NCBI GenBank assembly: GCA_959347315.1
Contig: OY365811.1
Location: 36,973,206 to 37,037,205, forward strand
DNA: 64,000 nucleotides
Direction of reading: 5' to 3'
From: Bimastos eiseni
Taxonomy: Eukaryota > Annelida > Clitellata > Crassiclitellata > Lumbricidae
Part shown: one piece after another, positions 33,326 to 45,899 of the stretch
Numbering within the stretch: position 1 is the first letter of the stretch
Layout: every line of letters starts with the position of its first letter
Notes under the pieces: model-generated
The model's database searches: none
What the model saw: the letters and a program-made list of their open reading frames with translations, nothing else
What the model was told of the DNA's origin: nothing
Program-made: the position numbers and the translations under genes

Positions 33326-34865
33326 ACAAGCGAGCGATAGATACCTTTACTAAGTATATTGTTCTTGCTAATGACATCGGACTTCATTTAACGTAAGAGC
33401 ACAACATTAATTTAACCTATTTTTGTTTACTGCACGACAAAATTATTTCTATAACGGTTCTGTGTGCAAAAAATACTACTACCAGCCAATTTACGTCGTA
33501 AAACCAGACACAAAGGACTAGACCAGACATTAAAAACATATTGCACGCTGGTTCTCTGTTCATCATTTATGAAATTTCATAGCGCATTCTCAGCGTCACT
33601 TTCACAAGACAGATCATAACCGCACTTTCGTTGCGCTGTTCGTCATAGCACAATGTGAATAAAGTGATATTATCAAACTTAATCACAGACATGTCAGCTA
33701 AATAAAATCAAAAGCGGCACTGTCAGATTCGGTTTCAACCATGTCTTCTATACATTTTGGTTCCTATATTCCAAATAGAGATCCAAAGGTTAGACAGCCA
33801 TCATATAATCATCGTTTTCGGTAGCTCTCGTCGAACATGAGTTAATTTGTACAAGAGGTGCAAAAGACCAAGATTTTTTCATTTCTGTTTTTTTATATTT
33901 GAGCTCTTAGCTATTTATAACAAAACAGTTGTGACAAAATTCATCAAACGTAGCATGAAAAAGAGCTCCAACTCGTTGTATAATCAATTTTGCTTGAGTT
34001 CGGGCTGAATAACACACAATTAGGAATATTAGACTAATATTAGAAAATCGAATAAGCATATAAAAAAGAATAAAATCGAACGATTGCCATTTTTTGTATC
34101 TTTTGGTTTTTGTAAAAAAAACCGAAAAACCAAATAACCAAAATAACCAACATGTTTGCAGTCCTGCATTTATCGCATGTGGCAGTTCTAAATTATTGCT
34201 CTTTATGGTGAAGCCTTTTGCATCGTGGGGCTGTAAATGCGACATCTCGATCAGTGTTTCTGAACAGCAAAGGATAAATAAAGAATCAATTGGAACAATG
34301 GTATTCTTCTGCTGTCGACGGAATCCGTTAATTGGTTGGTTCCACGTTTATGCGTGGGAGACTCTTTTCAGCTTACTGTGCATAGTTTTGCTAACTGTGC
34401 CATTTAACTTCATTAACCTCAGCGCAGAGAGAGCCGCTGGATCAACGAAGGCGCTATATAAATATTTTGATTTGGAACTCGGTCGGATAATCTACCAAAA
34501 TCTAATCCTGATCTATCTACTAAGGTAGAAGGGCTACTAAATTGGGTTTGAATGTAATGCTCTCTGATATTGCGCCTGCATACCGCTTGCAGAAAAAGGG
34601 AAAGAAGCTTGTTGAATCATGCACAAATTTATTGCGCTACAAACGCGCTGCAGTAACCATAGTGCTTTGCGCCAGACGGCCATATTTGCGACAAGAATTT
34701 GATTACAAATGGCCGTCGTTGTTAGATGACAAAGAGGACTAAGCCATTGTTGACGAAAAGAACGAACTTTCCGGTTCCGCTTATTCTCCTAAATGAGCTT
34801 TATATCGTAGCGTCTTCGCGAAAGTCTTGAGTTTCTTTTTGTTGCGTTTCATATAAATCGTACGA

Positions 34866-37800
34866 ATGAGTGCCAGTTCGAAGAGCTCGAAGAAGGGCGC
34901 AACCAGTGTCAACCAGTCGTCAAGGCAGATGAAGGCTAAAAGCGGGGGAGCTGCCAAGTGTGGATCTGGTCTGGGCCCTATCACAGAAGACGAATTGCTG
35001 AAAAAGGACCATATTTCACCAGACGATGTTCTGAGATTGACCAAGGCTACCGAAAGTATGTTTAATGCGACTGAACAGCTGTGTGTGGCTTTACTGCAGT
35101 CACTGGAGACGATTTAATGTTCTTATGGAAATTGTGTGGCCTACGTACTGCCTTTGCGGCCATTATCCATGTCTTTAGTGACGAACCAGAACTTTAATTT
35201 TTATTTGTAACAGTTTAAGGTAACATGAGACCAAAAATATTGCGTAAAACAACAAACCATTTGTTCCTGCATTTATTCATACTCAAGTGAATTGTGTGTA
35301 TTTGTTATGATACCACAACTACCAAATTTTGGCTTACTTATAGTTACGGGGACTCCAACTTACGCATAATATTTTGGGCGTGGCTTGTGTGGAAACCTAA
35401 GTAAGCCCATATTTTTTTTAATAGCCTGAAAGTAGTGCTAGCAATAGTTTTTCTTGGTGCAGTGATGTGTATTGTCCAAACCTGTATGACTCTGTTTAGC
35501 ATACGTTTGTATACATGCCTTCCTCTTCTCGGGCCTATCATGCTGAGATTGTCTCTTAAAGTTGCTTTACTTATGTCAATTAAGGATCAGATTTCATCCT
35601 ACCGGATCCCTCTCGACCCAAGAAACCGATTTATCAGTTGGTTTGTTTGTTAGTTAACCCCGAGATACCAATGTATCGATTTTGCCACCTATGATGCCTG
35701 GGAACTCGGGGTCAGCAAAATATGGCACAGGGAATTCACGGCACAGGGTTCAACGGCTAATCTGATCATGCAAAGTTTTATTAAGTGTCTTGTTCTTGTA
35801 TATGTGCATTCATATCATGGTGATTTGAAAATTGCCCAGGTACAATTGGACCTGTCACTATTTCAGATTACCTGTGCAGCCCAGAAGCAAACGTTTACAA
35901 CATCGACTTTGTGCGTTTTAAACTTCGTGACCTAGAAAGTGGAGCCGTTCTTTTTGAAGTCGCAAAGCCTGACAATTATTCGCAAGGTGTGCATCTCCAG
36001 TTGTTTACTGACGATATAGGCATTTGCTAAAGCTGAGATAAATTTCAGTCCGATCCTTGTTGATCAGAGACTATTGGAGCATATTTGCAGTTTGTTCTGT
36101 CTGTCCTATAAATTCAGCTTGTGAGTTTTTGTGTTTTGCACTTTGGGAATGCTGATTAAGCGATTTCATGCATTATTTTACCTAAGCCGTAAGTGTACAA
36201 TTGATTTTAGGGAGGTTATCATTAAAGAAGGTGTGTGTGTGATTGTGTAGTAGTTAGCATGCTGGACTATCGATCGAGAAGTCAGGGTTTCAAATCCCTG
36301 CCAGCACCGAAATTTAGTTTGAAATTTCTGCTTCACATGTGCCACATTTCCTAACTCAGCTATAATGAATAGACTAGCATTAGCTGTCAGTTGGGAGATC
36401 AGATGGTCACTAAGGACTGGCCACTAGCCATCATATGCCGAGGCTAAGAAAGGGCCCATCCATATATTGAGTACGCAGAAAATCGGATTTTCGGACCCCC
36501 CATCCTACCTGTTGCACTGCGTACATTTCGTGGACCACTCCCCCATGTGTACATCTACCCCCCATTGCAAATGTTAAATTAAATTGCTAAAGACACCAAT
36601 AAAACATTGATTTTACCACAGGCTATTTATTTTTTAAGCATCATATTTAACAGCTTAAATGTGTTGACTGTTATGAAGAAATAAAACACTAACAACACTT
36701 GCATTTTAAAAGGTTTTACTGCTACATAAAATTGATCAAGCAGGAATATAGTCTGTGATTGGATTTATGGTTCTGATTTTCATATTCCGTATTGCGAACG
36801 TCATAATTAGACAATTATTTTTGCATATATATATTTTTTTGTGACCCCATCCCCAACCATATGCACCCGTACGCAAAATTGAAACCCCCTCCCCCGCCGC
36901 TGTTTACGTAATATGTGGATGGCCCCATGGTGAAGTTGCTAACACTTTATAGCAACACTTCATAACCTTTAGCTATCCATGGCTGATGCTCTCATACTAA
37001 TTATCAGACTATTCTTCTTCTATCTTTAATGGGGAGGTGTATGATAGTCAAACCATATCTGCTCAGAAGTTGATGTTCCAATCTCCACCAAGTAGGTGGA
37101 AACCGTTTTTGAGGTTTCTGCTCCATGTCTGCCTTGCAGCAAACTCAGCATTTAAATTGAACTAACTGGTCGCACACAATTAGGAAGATGAGGCAGTTAA
37201 GGAGAGAAGTGCCATCTGCCCTCTTATGCTTCTCTCCTTATCGCACCACTGGGGTTTCCACTTCAAAACCGATGTCTCGCGTCTTCAAGAATTCCTTCTC
37301 CAAGCCGCCATCTTCCAAGCTGTGACGTCCTCGATGAAACCCGCCTTTGTACCTGCCCTGTCCCGCATCTATGAACATGAATCACTCTTTCCACAGCTCA
37401 CCTCATACAGCTTAATTAGCTTGTGCCCTGCACAACAAATTTGAGTAAAGATTTAAAAATGTTGAGTTTATGATTGTGATGCTGGTACGAGGAGAAATAC
37501 GATTACTATTAAAAAAATGTTAACATACACATGCAGTGTCACACAGTAATGCGAAAGGAGGCAGAATCGCGAACACTTCAGCCTTGTTCGTGGAGTTAAC
37601 TGTCAATGAAATGATCTTCTCTTCTAGTACTGCTAACGAAATGCTGGTGGAGGTCGAAAGTGTATGATGTATGATGAAGCCGTGATGCATTTGTTGTTTG
37701 ATTAGAGAACGAGGGATCAGAATATGAGGCTGACCCAAACGCCGGACGTTTTGTGCGTTACCAATTTACACCACAATTTCTGAAACTGAAAACTGTGGGA

Positions 37801-39779
37801 GCCACGTAAGTCTAAAGCGTTTGACTATAACTGCCTGACATGTTTTAAAAGTGTTAAAAGTATCAGTTTACGGTGACTAGTATGCGCTTGTCAGGAAATG
37901 GAATGGTGATTTGGTTAAAATACTTTTGAGGCTGTTGTCAACAAAAGGATTATTCTTTAATGTTGTAATAGCTTAAAGAGTTTGTCAGTTGGTGAGTGGT
38001 CTGTCTTTCAGGCCCAACTTTTGACTCATCTCTTTTTAACTTCTGGTTCATCTGTTTCAACTTTTGACTCGTCTGTTTCAACTTCTAACTTGTCTGTTTC
38101 AACTTCTTACTTATCTGTTTCAACTTAAAACTCGTCTGTTGCAAGTTCTAACTTGTCTGTTTCGACTTTCATTTGATTAAATGGTACTGGTAATTTAATT
38201 ACATGGTACAGGTCCTTTGATTACATGGTACAGGTCATTTGATTACATAGTAGTGGTCATTTCATTCATTCATTTCAAAAATTTATAAAGCTCCCCTTCA
38301 AGAAACCTACTCGGGGGCGCTCTCAGCCAGGCTGTGGCCAAACAAAAAAGACTTGAGGATACGATAGAAGGCTGACAGAATGTTCTTAGGGTGTATGCGC
38401 AGCGCTAGCTGTGCATTTGATTACATTATGGTACTGGTCATTTGATTCAGTGGTACTGGTCATTTGATTCAGTGGTACTGGTCATTTGATTCAGTGGTAC
38501 TGGTCATTCAGTGAAATGGTTTTCTTGTAATTAAGTTCGCTGGGTACTGTCTTGTAGGGTTGAGTTTACAATTGGTGATCTGGAAGTGAAGAAGTTCCGC
38601 ATGATTGAAAGACACTATTTCCGCGATCGATTGCTGAAGAGTTTTGACTTTGAGTTCGGTTATCTCATTCCTCAGACACGAAATACAATGGAGCACATCT
38701 ACGAATTTCCGGAACTGTCAAGAGAAGACAGTACGTCAATCGAAATCATTATTCTGCAGCTTCGGTTTATATAATTATTTTATATTTATTCTTTTATTGC
38801 ACTTTTAAGAACCAAGGTCAGTACAATCTAAATCTATAGGTGCAAGACAATGTCAAGTGTGTGAACAGCCTGTAATTGGCCGTCCACAGTAAATTAATAA
38901 ATCCGATTTTCTTTTCAAAACAGAAGTTTGGTAAAATTAAGAATCAGACCATTGTTTGTATGAGTAATGCTGAGTACTACGATACTCGGGCCTAGCCGAG
39001 TTCCGAACCGAGTTTTCGGTTCATCCCTATTTTGTATAGATAATGTGTGATTTCTGTTTGATGTAATTGAGTAGAGCAGGAAGAAATGTATAAGGTACAT
39101 CAAGCCCAGATATCACATTGACATTGCTTGACAGCTAAACAACTCATGCAAATTACAAAAGTCTTCTTAACACCGATAACTTGCACAGTTTACAATCAGT
39201 TTATGCTTAACATTGCAGAAGTAAGATTGCAAATGTTGCATTTCAATATGTTCAAGTTAGACTGTTAAAATGAAAAAATGTTCTACTCTAATTTATTTTG
39301 AAAGTTATGTAGGCTGATACTTTAAATTAAGCCTTCTTTTTCAAATGGAAAATGCTTCAAGGCTTTAAAAGCAGCAACCATAAATTTGCTCAAAGTTTAA
39401 CATAGACAAATTAGTTTTAGTTCAATAGTGTGCCGTCTGAATTTCCAAATATCTCAAATATGCATTGGTGCAAAAAGGTTGAGAACCACTGATCTATATA
39501 CATTATTATGTTGATCTTTTTGTGACAAGTTAATCTGAGGTTCTTGATGGTTAAAATCACGGTTAGACAGGTTTTCCTAACCGCCACTCCACTACTAATT
39601 GTTCTTATTGTGTCAGCGTTACCTGTGATCTTCTATGATTGTTTCTGTTTCTTCCAGTGCAAGAGATGATCGAGAATCCGTATGAGACTCGCTCCGACAG
39701 TTTCTACTTTGTAGACGATGTTCTGATCATGCACAACAAGGCCGACTACGGTTATAACGGAAACCTACAACAGGCCTAG
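34866..39779 (+). CDS. UNC119: UNC119, lipidated-cargo solubilising factor
   Basis: UNC119 proteins hold the myristoylated N-termini of cargo in a beta-sandwich pocket and carry it to cilia and synapses, releasing it to ARL3-GTP. Five exons, 34866-35055, 35867-35986, 37706-37805, 38558-38730 and 39658-39779, have GT/AG introns and consistent phases, giving 234 residues (human UNC119 240, UNC119B 251). The variable Ser/Lys-rich N-terminus is followed by GPITEDELL and [20 protein letters not shown], then [71 protein letters not shown] and [15 protein letters not shown], ending in [10 protein letters not shown]. The middle resembles UNC119B at least as much as UNC119; a single invertebrate orthologue of both is likely. 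Introns carry SINEs, a MITE and tandem repeats. Confidence 0.97.
36241..36450 (+). mobile_element. tRNA-derived SINE, UNC119 intron 2
   Basis: The 5' part looks like a tRNA (TAGTTAGCATGCTGGACTAT, then B-box-like GGGTTTCAAATCCC at 36285-36298). A body follows ending GGTCACTAAGGACTGGCCAC … GCCGAGGCTAAG. A diverged copy is at 37066-37240. A MITE (copy C) is inserted directly at its 3' end. Confidence 0.65.
36451..36926 (+). mobile_element. MITE 'GGGCCCATCC' family, copy C
   Basis: A 476-bp copy from AGGGCCCATCCATATATTGA to ATATGTGGATGGCCCC, in the same orientation as copies A and B, with the same internal order of blocks. It is in UNC119 intron 2. Confidence 0.85.
37066..37240 (+). mobile_element. 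SINE copy 2, UNC119 intron 2
   Basis: The body GAGGTTTCTGCTCCATGTCT … AAACTCAGCATTTAAATTGA … CACACAATTAGGAAGATGAG aligns in outline with the SINE at 36241-36450. The tRNA-like head is poorly preserved. Confidence 0.45.
38010..38520. repeat. Two tandem arrays in UNC119 intron 3
   Basis: 38020-38165 is a ~24-bp array (AACTTCTAACTTGTCTGTTTC variants, seven or so units). 38180-38270 and 38405-38515 are ~22-bp arrays (GGTACTGGTCATTTGATTCA variants). They immediately precede exon 4. Confidence 0.8.
38965..39029. mobile_element. hAT-like terminal fragment, UNC119 intron 4
   Basis: The inverted complement starts TAGGGATGAACCGAAAACTC and continues with CTCGG-rich sequence as in the element at 22810-23347. 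Only one terminus is present. Confidence 0.5.
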
Positions 39780-42180
39780 TGGCATGACCATGCTGCACAT
39801 TTCATCACAAGCTTTTGTTACCGCTGTATATTATTATTTTGTGTTTTCCTGACTGTTCCATTTTGTAGTTGTGTATTTGTGACACACAAAGGTTTTTCTT
39901 TGAGCTGGATTACACATCCAGATCTTTTTTTGCCCTCGAGTGGACCACTTGAAGAAATTGATCTTTATTGAAAATTAATTTGCTTGACTCTGTGAACTTG
40001 CTCTATTCATTTGAACAGGAGCACTATCTATCTATACATACCCGGGTTTATTAAGAAGCCGTTTCATAGGCATATGTTGCTGGTTTAGTAGTTATCCACC
40101 CTACCTTGGTTTTCCTGCAGTCTTTATCATACGATAGATAAGATTAAATTGCGTGCGATGCTGTAGTTAGCTGGTTCTGCAGTCACCTTGAAATGTTGGA
40201 TGTGCAGCTTGAATATTATTTCTGCCAAGTTGGTGGCAACATTAGGTAGATTAGTCCCATTTATTCTGAAATTATATATGTGAATATATGATTTATATAT
40301 AAATACGTTGAATTACTGTACACTTGTGAATGCTATAAACTTGTGCTTGCTTATTATTTTTAGTTTGGTTTTAAAATAATTTTCCAAACTGCCTACATTA
40401 CATTAATGTCTTAAATAGTCTTACTGTTATGACTATTTGTTGATAAACTCGCCTGTATTTCGTATAACTGTACTGAAGTATTGGAATTTTGTTTACATTT
40501 TCTGTATTGCTTGTTGAATTGAGGCACATTTGATGGCAGAGAGGTTACTAGTTACTAAGAAATCATGATCCATTTAGGCATGCTGTTTTGCATAGAAAAT
40601 AAGCACCCTTATTGTACGTGCAGGAACTTTTTTCTGAGAAGAAAGGATGAATCGAATTTAAATAAAAGCACATACTGCCATTCGGTGTAAGTTATTAAAT
40701 CTGTATAGTTTTATTAAAATTAGAGGAAAATGTGACCCAACATCATTCATTTTCTCGTTGTTTTTGAAAGGTTTTGCCTCTGTGAGTTATATGAGGATTT
40801 AATATTTGTCTTAGTGTTGGCTTATTGGTTCTGCTATCTGACGTAGTCTGGTTCTACATGTGCGTGAGAGCCTACCAATGGGGACTTGCCCGTATGTGAC
40901 CCATTCCATATTGCATGCATTTATCTGTGCATTAATTCATTTTGAACAGTTAAGAAGCTGCTCTGACCAATTCTGTTGTTCAAAACTAAAAATTGTGAAG
41001 AATTTGAAGTGACTGTCTGATTATACATAGCCTAACGTATAATTTGACTATTTTGGGGGGTGACCCACTAAATACTGCTCTACCTTGTTATATCGTCCAT
41101 TAGCCGAGAGCGTGAGCCAAGGCGTGAGCTGGATGCTTGACAGGTGGAGGATTGAGTGAGGATTGTATTGAGTTGGATTAAACATAGATGTGGGTGTAGA
41201 TGGAGGATGTGTGGTTTTCTCTAAGGCTTTTACATTTTAAGAACAAATCTGCTACTGAAAGGTTGAAGTTAAACAAAATGATCATTTCACTTATGTCTTG
41301 CCTGCTTTCTGTTTAGTAGTTTACACATGAGTCTTGCACAGCACTTCTGCTCATCGTTAGAGGTTCTCTAATTACTGTATCTGTGAAATTTGCTTAATTT
41401 AGAAAGGTTTAAAGTTACTCATTTTGCTCTGTTAATATTATTATCATCTATAATAAACCTGACGATGAATACTGTTGTAATTAGTTGATTGTTAATCAAC
41501 TTATGGTAATTCGGATGACATTTGACTTCTTTATTATTCCAGGGGAATGGGTCATTACTGGTTTCATTTAAGAAAATGCTTTGCTTTTATCATTTCCTCA
41601 ACAAGAACGAGATTAACATGTGGTTTTGTTAGTAATTCATTTTTGTGGGAATTTAATTGTTATTCAAAGTCATAAGTTTGATGTTATATGATCTGTGCAT
41701 ATATTTGATTATCTGTTTTCTGATGTTCTATTAGATGTATCCAAGAGCGTGTTGTTGATTGTATTGACAAATTTGAATCATCTGTCTAGAGGAAAATTCC
41801 TCTGTTTGATTTCTTCAATATAATTTATTAAATTATTTTGTCTGGTTAAAACTTGTCTGTTAGCCACACGTTGTGTTTACCAGTCGTCATGTGTTAAGTT
41901 AAAAACGAGCCACTCGCTTATGTGATGAAACATTTGAGGTAATTTGATTCTATGTGATGTGTTTAGGCATTTATATAGCCCCTCTAGAAAACTCGCTGTC
42001 TATGCTCAACATTCCAGTTCTCAGTATTCCACATTTTAGTTCATGCAAAATTAATCATGGTAATATTACTTGTAAGTACTGTGATAATTTTTAAAGTAAC
42101 TACAGCTTGCCTCGAAAGCAATCGCGTTGAGATGCGATTGCTCTAAATGGTAGTTTAGGAAGCCTGTCATTGCAAGGACT
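39780..42180. other. UNC119 3' flank; no further gene seen
   Basis: AT-rich sequence expected to contain the UNC119 3' UTR. An AATAAA at 40661-40666 is a candidate polyadenylation signal about 880 bp past the stop; a second lies near 41452. No coding sequence is recognisable. Confidence 0.4.
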
Positions 42181-42269
42181 GGCCAGTCCAAAGAGACTCT
42201 TCTATGCATGGGATAATTTTCTGGTCCCTCTGGATTTTGACCTCTGAGTTAGCCTTACAAGCATAGTGA

Positions 42270-42860
42270 TGGCGGTAACCACAAAGATAGTAATAAATAA
42301 TAGAAGAAACGTGATAAATGATCGAAAAATTAATGAAGAAACAATTAATATAGGTAGCATTGTAAATAACATGCAGAGCGTACTAAATAATTGAAGAATT
42401 ATCGTAAGAAAACAGAAGAAACATAATTTATAAAAGAAGAAACAAAACAACATATAGAAGAAACATAAAAAATAATATAAAAATCATGCCAATTAATAGA
42501 GGAAACCTAATAAATAATAGATGAAACGTTATATATAATTGAAAGACATTATAAATGATATAGCAAATGTGATTTAATAATAGAAATAACGTGTTAAGTA
42601 ACAGATGAAATTTGATAAATAATATACAAAACATTAAATAATAGATAAAACATAATTAATAATATGCAAAACATACTAAGTATTAGAAAGAACATAATGA
42701 ACAAAGTTACTAAATAATGGAAGAATCTAACAATAATAAATAATAAAAGGAACATAATTGATTATATACAAAACATACTAAGTATTAGAAGAAAGACGAT
42801 AAATAATATTATACGAACACGCTAAATAATGGAAGAAGTGTAGTAAATGATAGTGGATAA
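42270..42860. repeat. Degenerate AT-rich satellite (AATAATAGAAGAAAC units)
   Basis: About 590 bp made of loosely repeated ~20-25-bp units such as TAAATAATAGAAGAAACGTG and AAAACATACTAAGTATTAGA. The minus-strand open frames over it are low-complexity and not genes. Confidence 0.7.
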
Positions 42861-43237
42861 AAGTAGACAAGACTTCGAATGGCACTGCGCTTTCTCTTGT
42901 GATTGTTAACTAACTTGTTAAATCATAAAGCAGAGTCAATTATTTCTTCCACTTGCCTCTTCCTCCGTTGCCGTTTCAACTCGTAACACCATGAAAAATT
43001 CTCTTACTTAGATTCACTTTGATTTGATTCTTCTTGACTCTGTTTGAATTGGGTAATCTGACATCCATCTTTTGACTTATAACAATGATTCAAATTGAAA
43101 CTTTATCTGTGACATACAATTCTTTGTGTTTCAAACGGTTTCATCTGCTAAATATGTTTAGCAATGTGTTTAATATACTAGCTTTTTAATATATTAAGAT
43201 ATTTGATATATTAAATTGTTTAATATGTTAAGATATT

Positions 43238-43305
43238 TACCTTTTAACAACCAGTGCTTAGTAAAACGTGAGGCATGATCAATAACGCTGTTCGTTAAAG
43301 GGTTA
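43238..43305. repeat. 68-bp TTAA-type hairpin element, copy 2
   Basis: Inverted copy of the hairpin at 10327-10394. The arms read CTTTTAACAACCAGTG and GCTGTTCGTTAAAGGGTTA. The loop GTAAAACGTGAGGCATGATC is almost the same as in copy 1. The arms have drifted more than the loop. Confidence 0.75.
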
Positions 43306-44129
43306 TTCAACTTGTAGCGTGAAATTTAATATATCTTGTTGCAGGTGATATTGTAAAGGTTGGTGCTAAATTACACCAATTTTTGACAAACACGTTACAA
43401 GCCAACTAATTATAAAAATTAGCAATTAATTTGTAAATTAGTGATATGCTTGATATTTTGCACCAATTGAAAGTGTACTCTGCGTATTGGGCACTTAATC
43501 TAGAATGGAACTGCTCTAAGGTACTTGGGAAGCGGGATGATTCGTTTATTTAGAATGCACTAAGGTACTTATTAATTGTATTGCCAGTAGGCCTATGGTA
43601 AGGCTTGAGGGTACGTAATTGTCCATATTTAAAGCATATTTCACTTGTTTCCAAGAGCCCTCTTTTTTTACTCCATGTCATAACATTGACGACGTCCATG
43701 CAAGTTAATGTAGTTTTCAGGTCTAGATAATGTAATGTACTTTTGCTAGACATTTGTGTAGTTCCTTTTGCAGCCTTTCAAGAGTTGTGGTTAAGAGTGC
43801 TTATTATGCTTTGCTTTGTGACAGCATGCTGCTTCCTTGATGGATATGCTTACAGGGTAGAGACGACCAAGCGATCTGTGTGGCCGTGTTTTTTCGGTCG
43901 TACTTTTTGAACTGGATGGGACCATACTGTGTATACTAGTGCGCGGCTACATATCGCTTGTTATTGTCTGTATCTTTTTCGCCATGCTCATGTTTACCCC
44001 TCATATTTTGTTGTAGTGGTAGTTTTGACAATGCTGAGAATGTTGTGTTTGTTGAAATTCCCAGTTGGAAAGTTTAAACATCTTGTCAAGCTGGCCTGTT
44101 TATTCCACAAATATTGAGATGGTCTTGTT

Positions 44130-44245
44130 GACAACAGGTGACTGTAGCTGATTGGTCAACTGTTTCGAAGAGTTGATTGGTTAACTGTTTACAGCTGCTG
44201 ATTGGTCAACTGTTCGGAACAGCTGATTGGTCAACTGTTTAAAAC
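44130..44245. repeat. Four-unit repeat carrying GATTGGTCAACTGTT
   Basis: GATTGGTCAACTGTT or a one-base variant occurs four times at about 25-33-bp spacing (near 44150, 44175, 44200 and 44225). Each unit contains ATTGG, the complement of a CCAAT box. No gene start is recognised beside it. Confidence 0.75.
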
Positions 44246-45224
44246 CCAGTAAGGAGTTCTTTGATTGGCCATGTCGAATTTCATTGCATTGTATATATTG
44301 ACGTTCCTTGTCAGAGCGTACTGGATGGTTGCCTGTTGTTGTCTTGATACTGTTGTCTTCGTTGCACATCAGAGATTGTGAACTCAAGGACTGCTTTGCT
44401 GAAGACATTTTTGAGACAGGTGGACGGTATCCGAACATTTTAACGAGCATATAAAGTATGATAACCTAGTATATATGAATATCAATGTTTTGTAAACTGT
44501 TGCTTAAGAACTGAGATCTATGCCAGCCTGTCCTTCGAGGGTTTCATATTCCCATCTTTGGAGCCCCATCAGATGTTTAAAACTTGTCAAGCTGGCCTGT
44601 TACTTAGAGTCGTAATTGTCGCATATGCTTATGATTTTGTTTTGCTTTCCGTATTTTTTGCAGATGGAGATGAGATGACGTATCCTTTATTCGCGTCTTC
44701 TTCACTGTGTGTACTGTTACTTCTGTGCAGGTTTTAGGACCAGTTGAGATCAGATTTTACAGGGAAGTTAGGAGGAAGTTGTGTCCAGCTATTGGATGGA
44801 TATGACAGTTCTGTCTCTCGTCATAGAGGTTGGCAGTCCATTCATGCTATGGACATGGAAGAAGCTGAAGTTTACCCAAGTTAATCATGCAGTTGGCACT
44901 GGTGTATTAGGGCAGTTATCTGGACAGTTCAAGAAATTCAGATGGTGCAGGAGGTTAGAAGGTATATGGGCTGTGTATGTGGGTGTTGGGCAGTCAGATT
45001 ACGGTGGGCAGTAAAGCAGAGTCAGAAGTATGTTACAACTGGGTGAGAGGGCATGGGACAGTTGTTTTGATATAGATAGTTCAGAAGGGTTTATCAGTCA
45101 GCTAGATTTTGTTGGGCAGTTGTTGGCTGTTGAAGGGTCATGTTTGAATCGTCAGAGTTCTTTGCCAGAACTGTGAGTGCTCAAGTAGTTGAGTAATTTG
45201 CAATTTTGAAACTTGATTGTCATA

Positions 45225-45350
45225 GCCTGGTAAAAGAAGAACGAGTGGAACCTCATAGCCTGGTAAGAGTGAAACGTCATAGCCTGGTAAGAGTGGAATA
45301 TCATAGACTGGTAAGAGTGGAACGTCATAGCCTGGTAAGAGAGGAACGAG
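45225..45350. repeat. ~24-bp tandem repeat (CATAGCCTGGTAAGAGTGGA)
   Basis: Five units of a 24-bp sequence with few substitutions. The short open frames on both strands through it are products of the repeat. 45590-45900 continues with weaker CTATTRTTG-type repeats. Confidence 0.85.
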
Positions 45351-45899
45351 AACTGCGTTTGTTGCTTCATATCAACCATCTTTCTTAAAGGCAATGTCTG
45401 CAAGATATAAGTTTGGCTGGAATGTGTATAGACTTTTTAGTATTATTATGATTTAGTGGCTTCTGTTGTCCTGCACAAAGTATCAACCAATGGCGCTTCA
45501 AAACTCATAAGATCACTCTGTTGATCACTCTGTTACTTTGAAGCACATGCGGTATCACCTAATGCCTGACATTGTGTAGCTTTACCGACCGTCTAAGATA
45601 TCTGCTATTATTGTTCACTGTTTAGCTATCATTGTCTTGAGCGACAGCTACTATTGTCTTGAGTGATAGGCTGCTATTGTCTTGCCGTGCTGATGCAGGC
45701 TGAAGTTGTGTCTGGTTCCGTATTTTAAATTTCTGGCTCTTATTTTGTGAATTTTATGGGTATTTTTCTTGGGACTATCTGGCTGTTATCGTATGAGATG
45801 TCTGGCTATTGTTGTTGGAGATTGTTTGACTGTTATTGCTGATATGTTCTGGCTATTATTGCTGAAACTGTCAGACAGAGAGATAAACCGTGGCACACT

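Larger units (their letters stand above)
32302..34865. promoter_or_regulatory. Shared 5' region of divergent MSRA and UNC119
   Basis: The MSRA and UNC119 start codons lie 2.56 kb apart, pointing away from each other. The segment must contain both promoters and any 5' non-coding exons. It carries a LINE fragment (32511-32790) and a palindromic element (33027-33325). Small frames at 34094-34528 and 34542-34742 show no family features. Confidence 0.45.

Noticed and set aside
44125..45350. CRISPR-like regular repeats
   Set aside because: Eukaryotic tandem repeats without unique spacers of constant length and without any cas gene.
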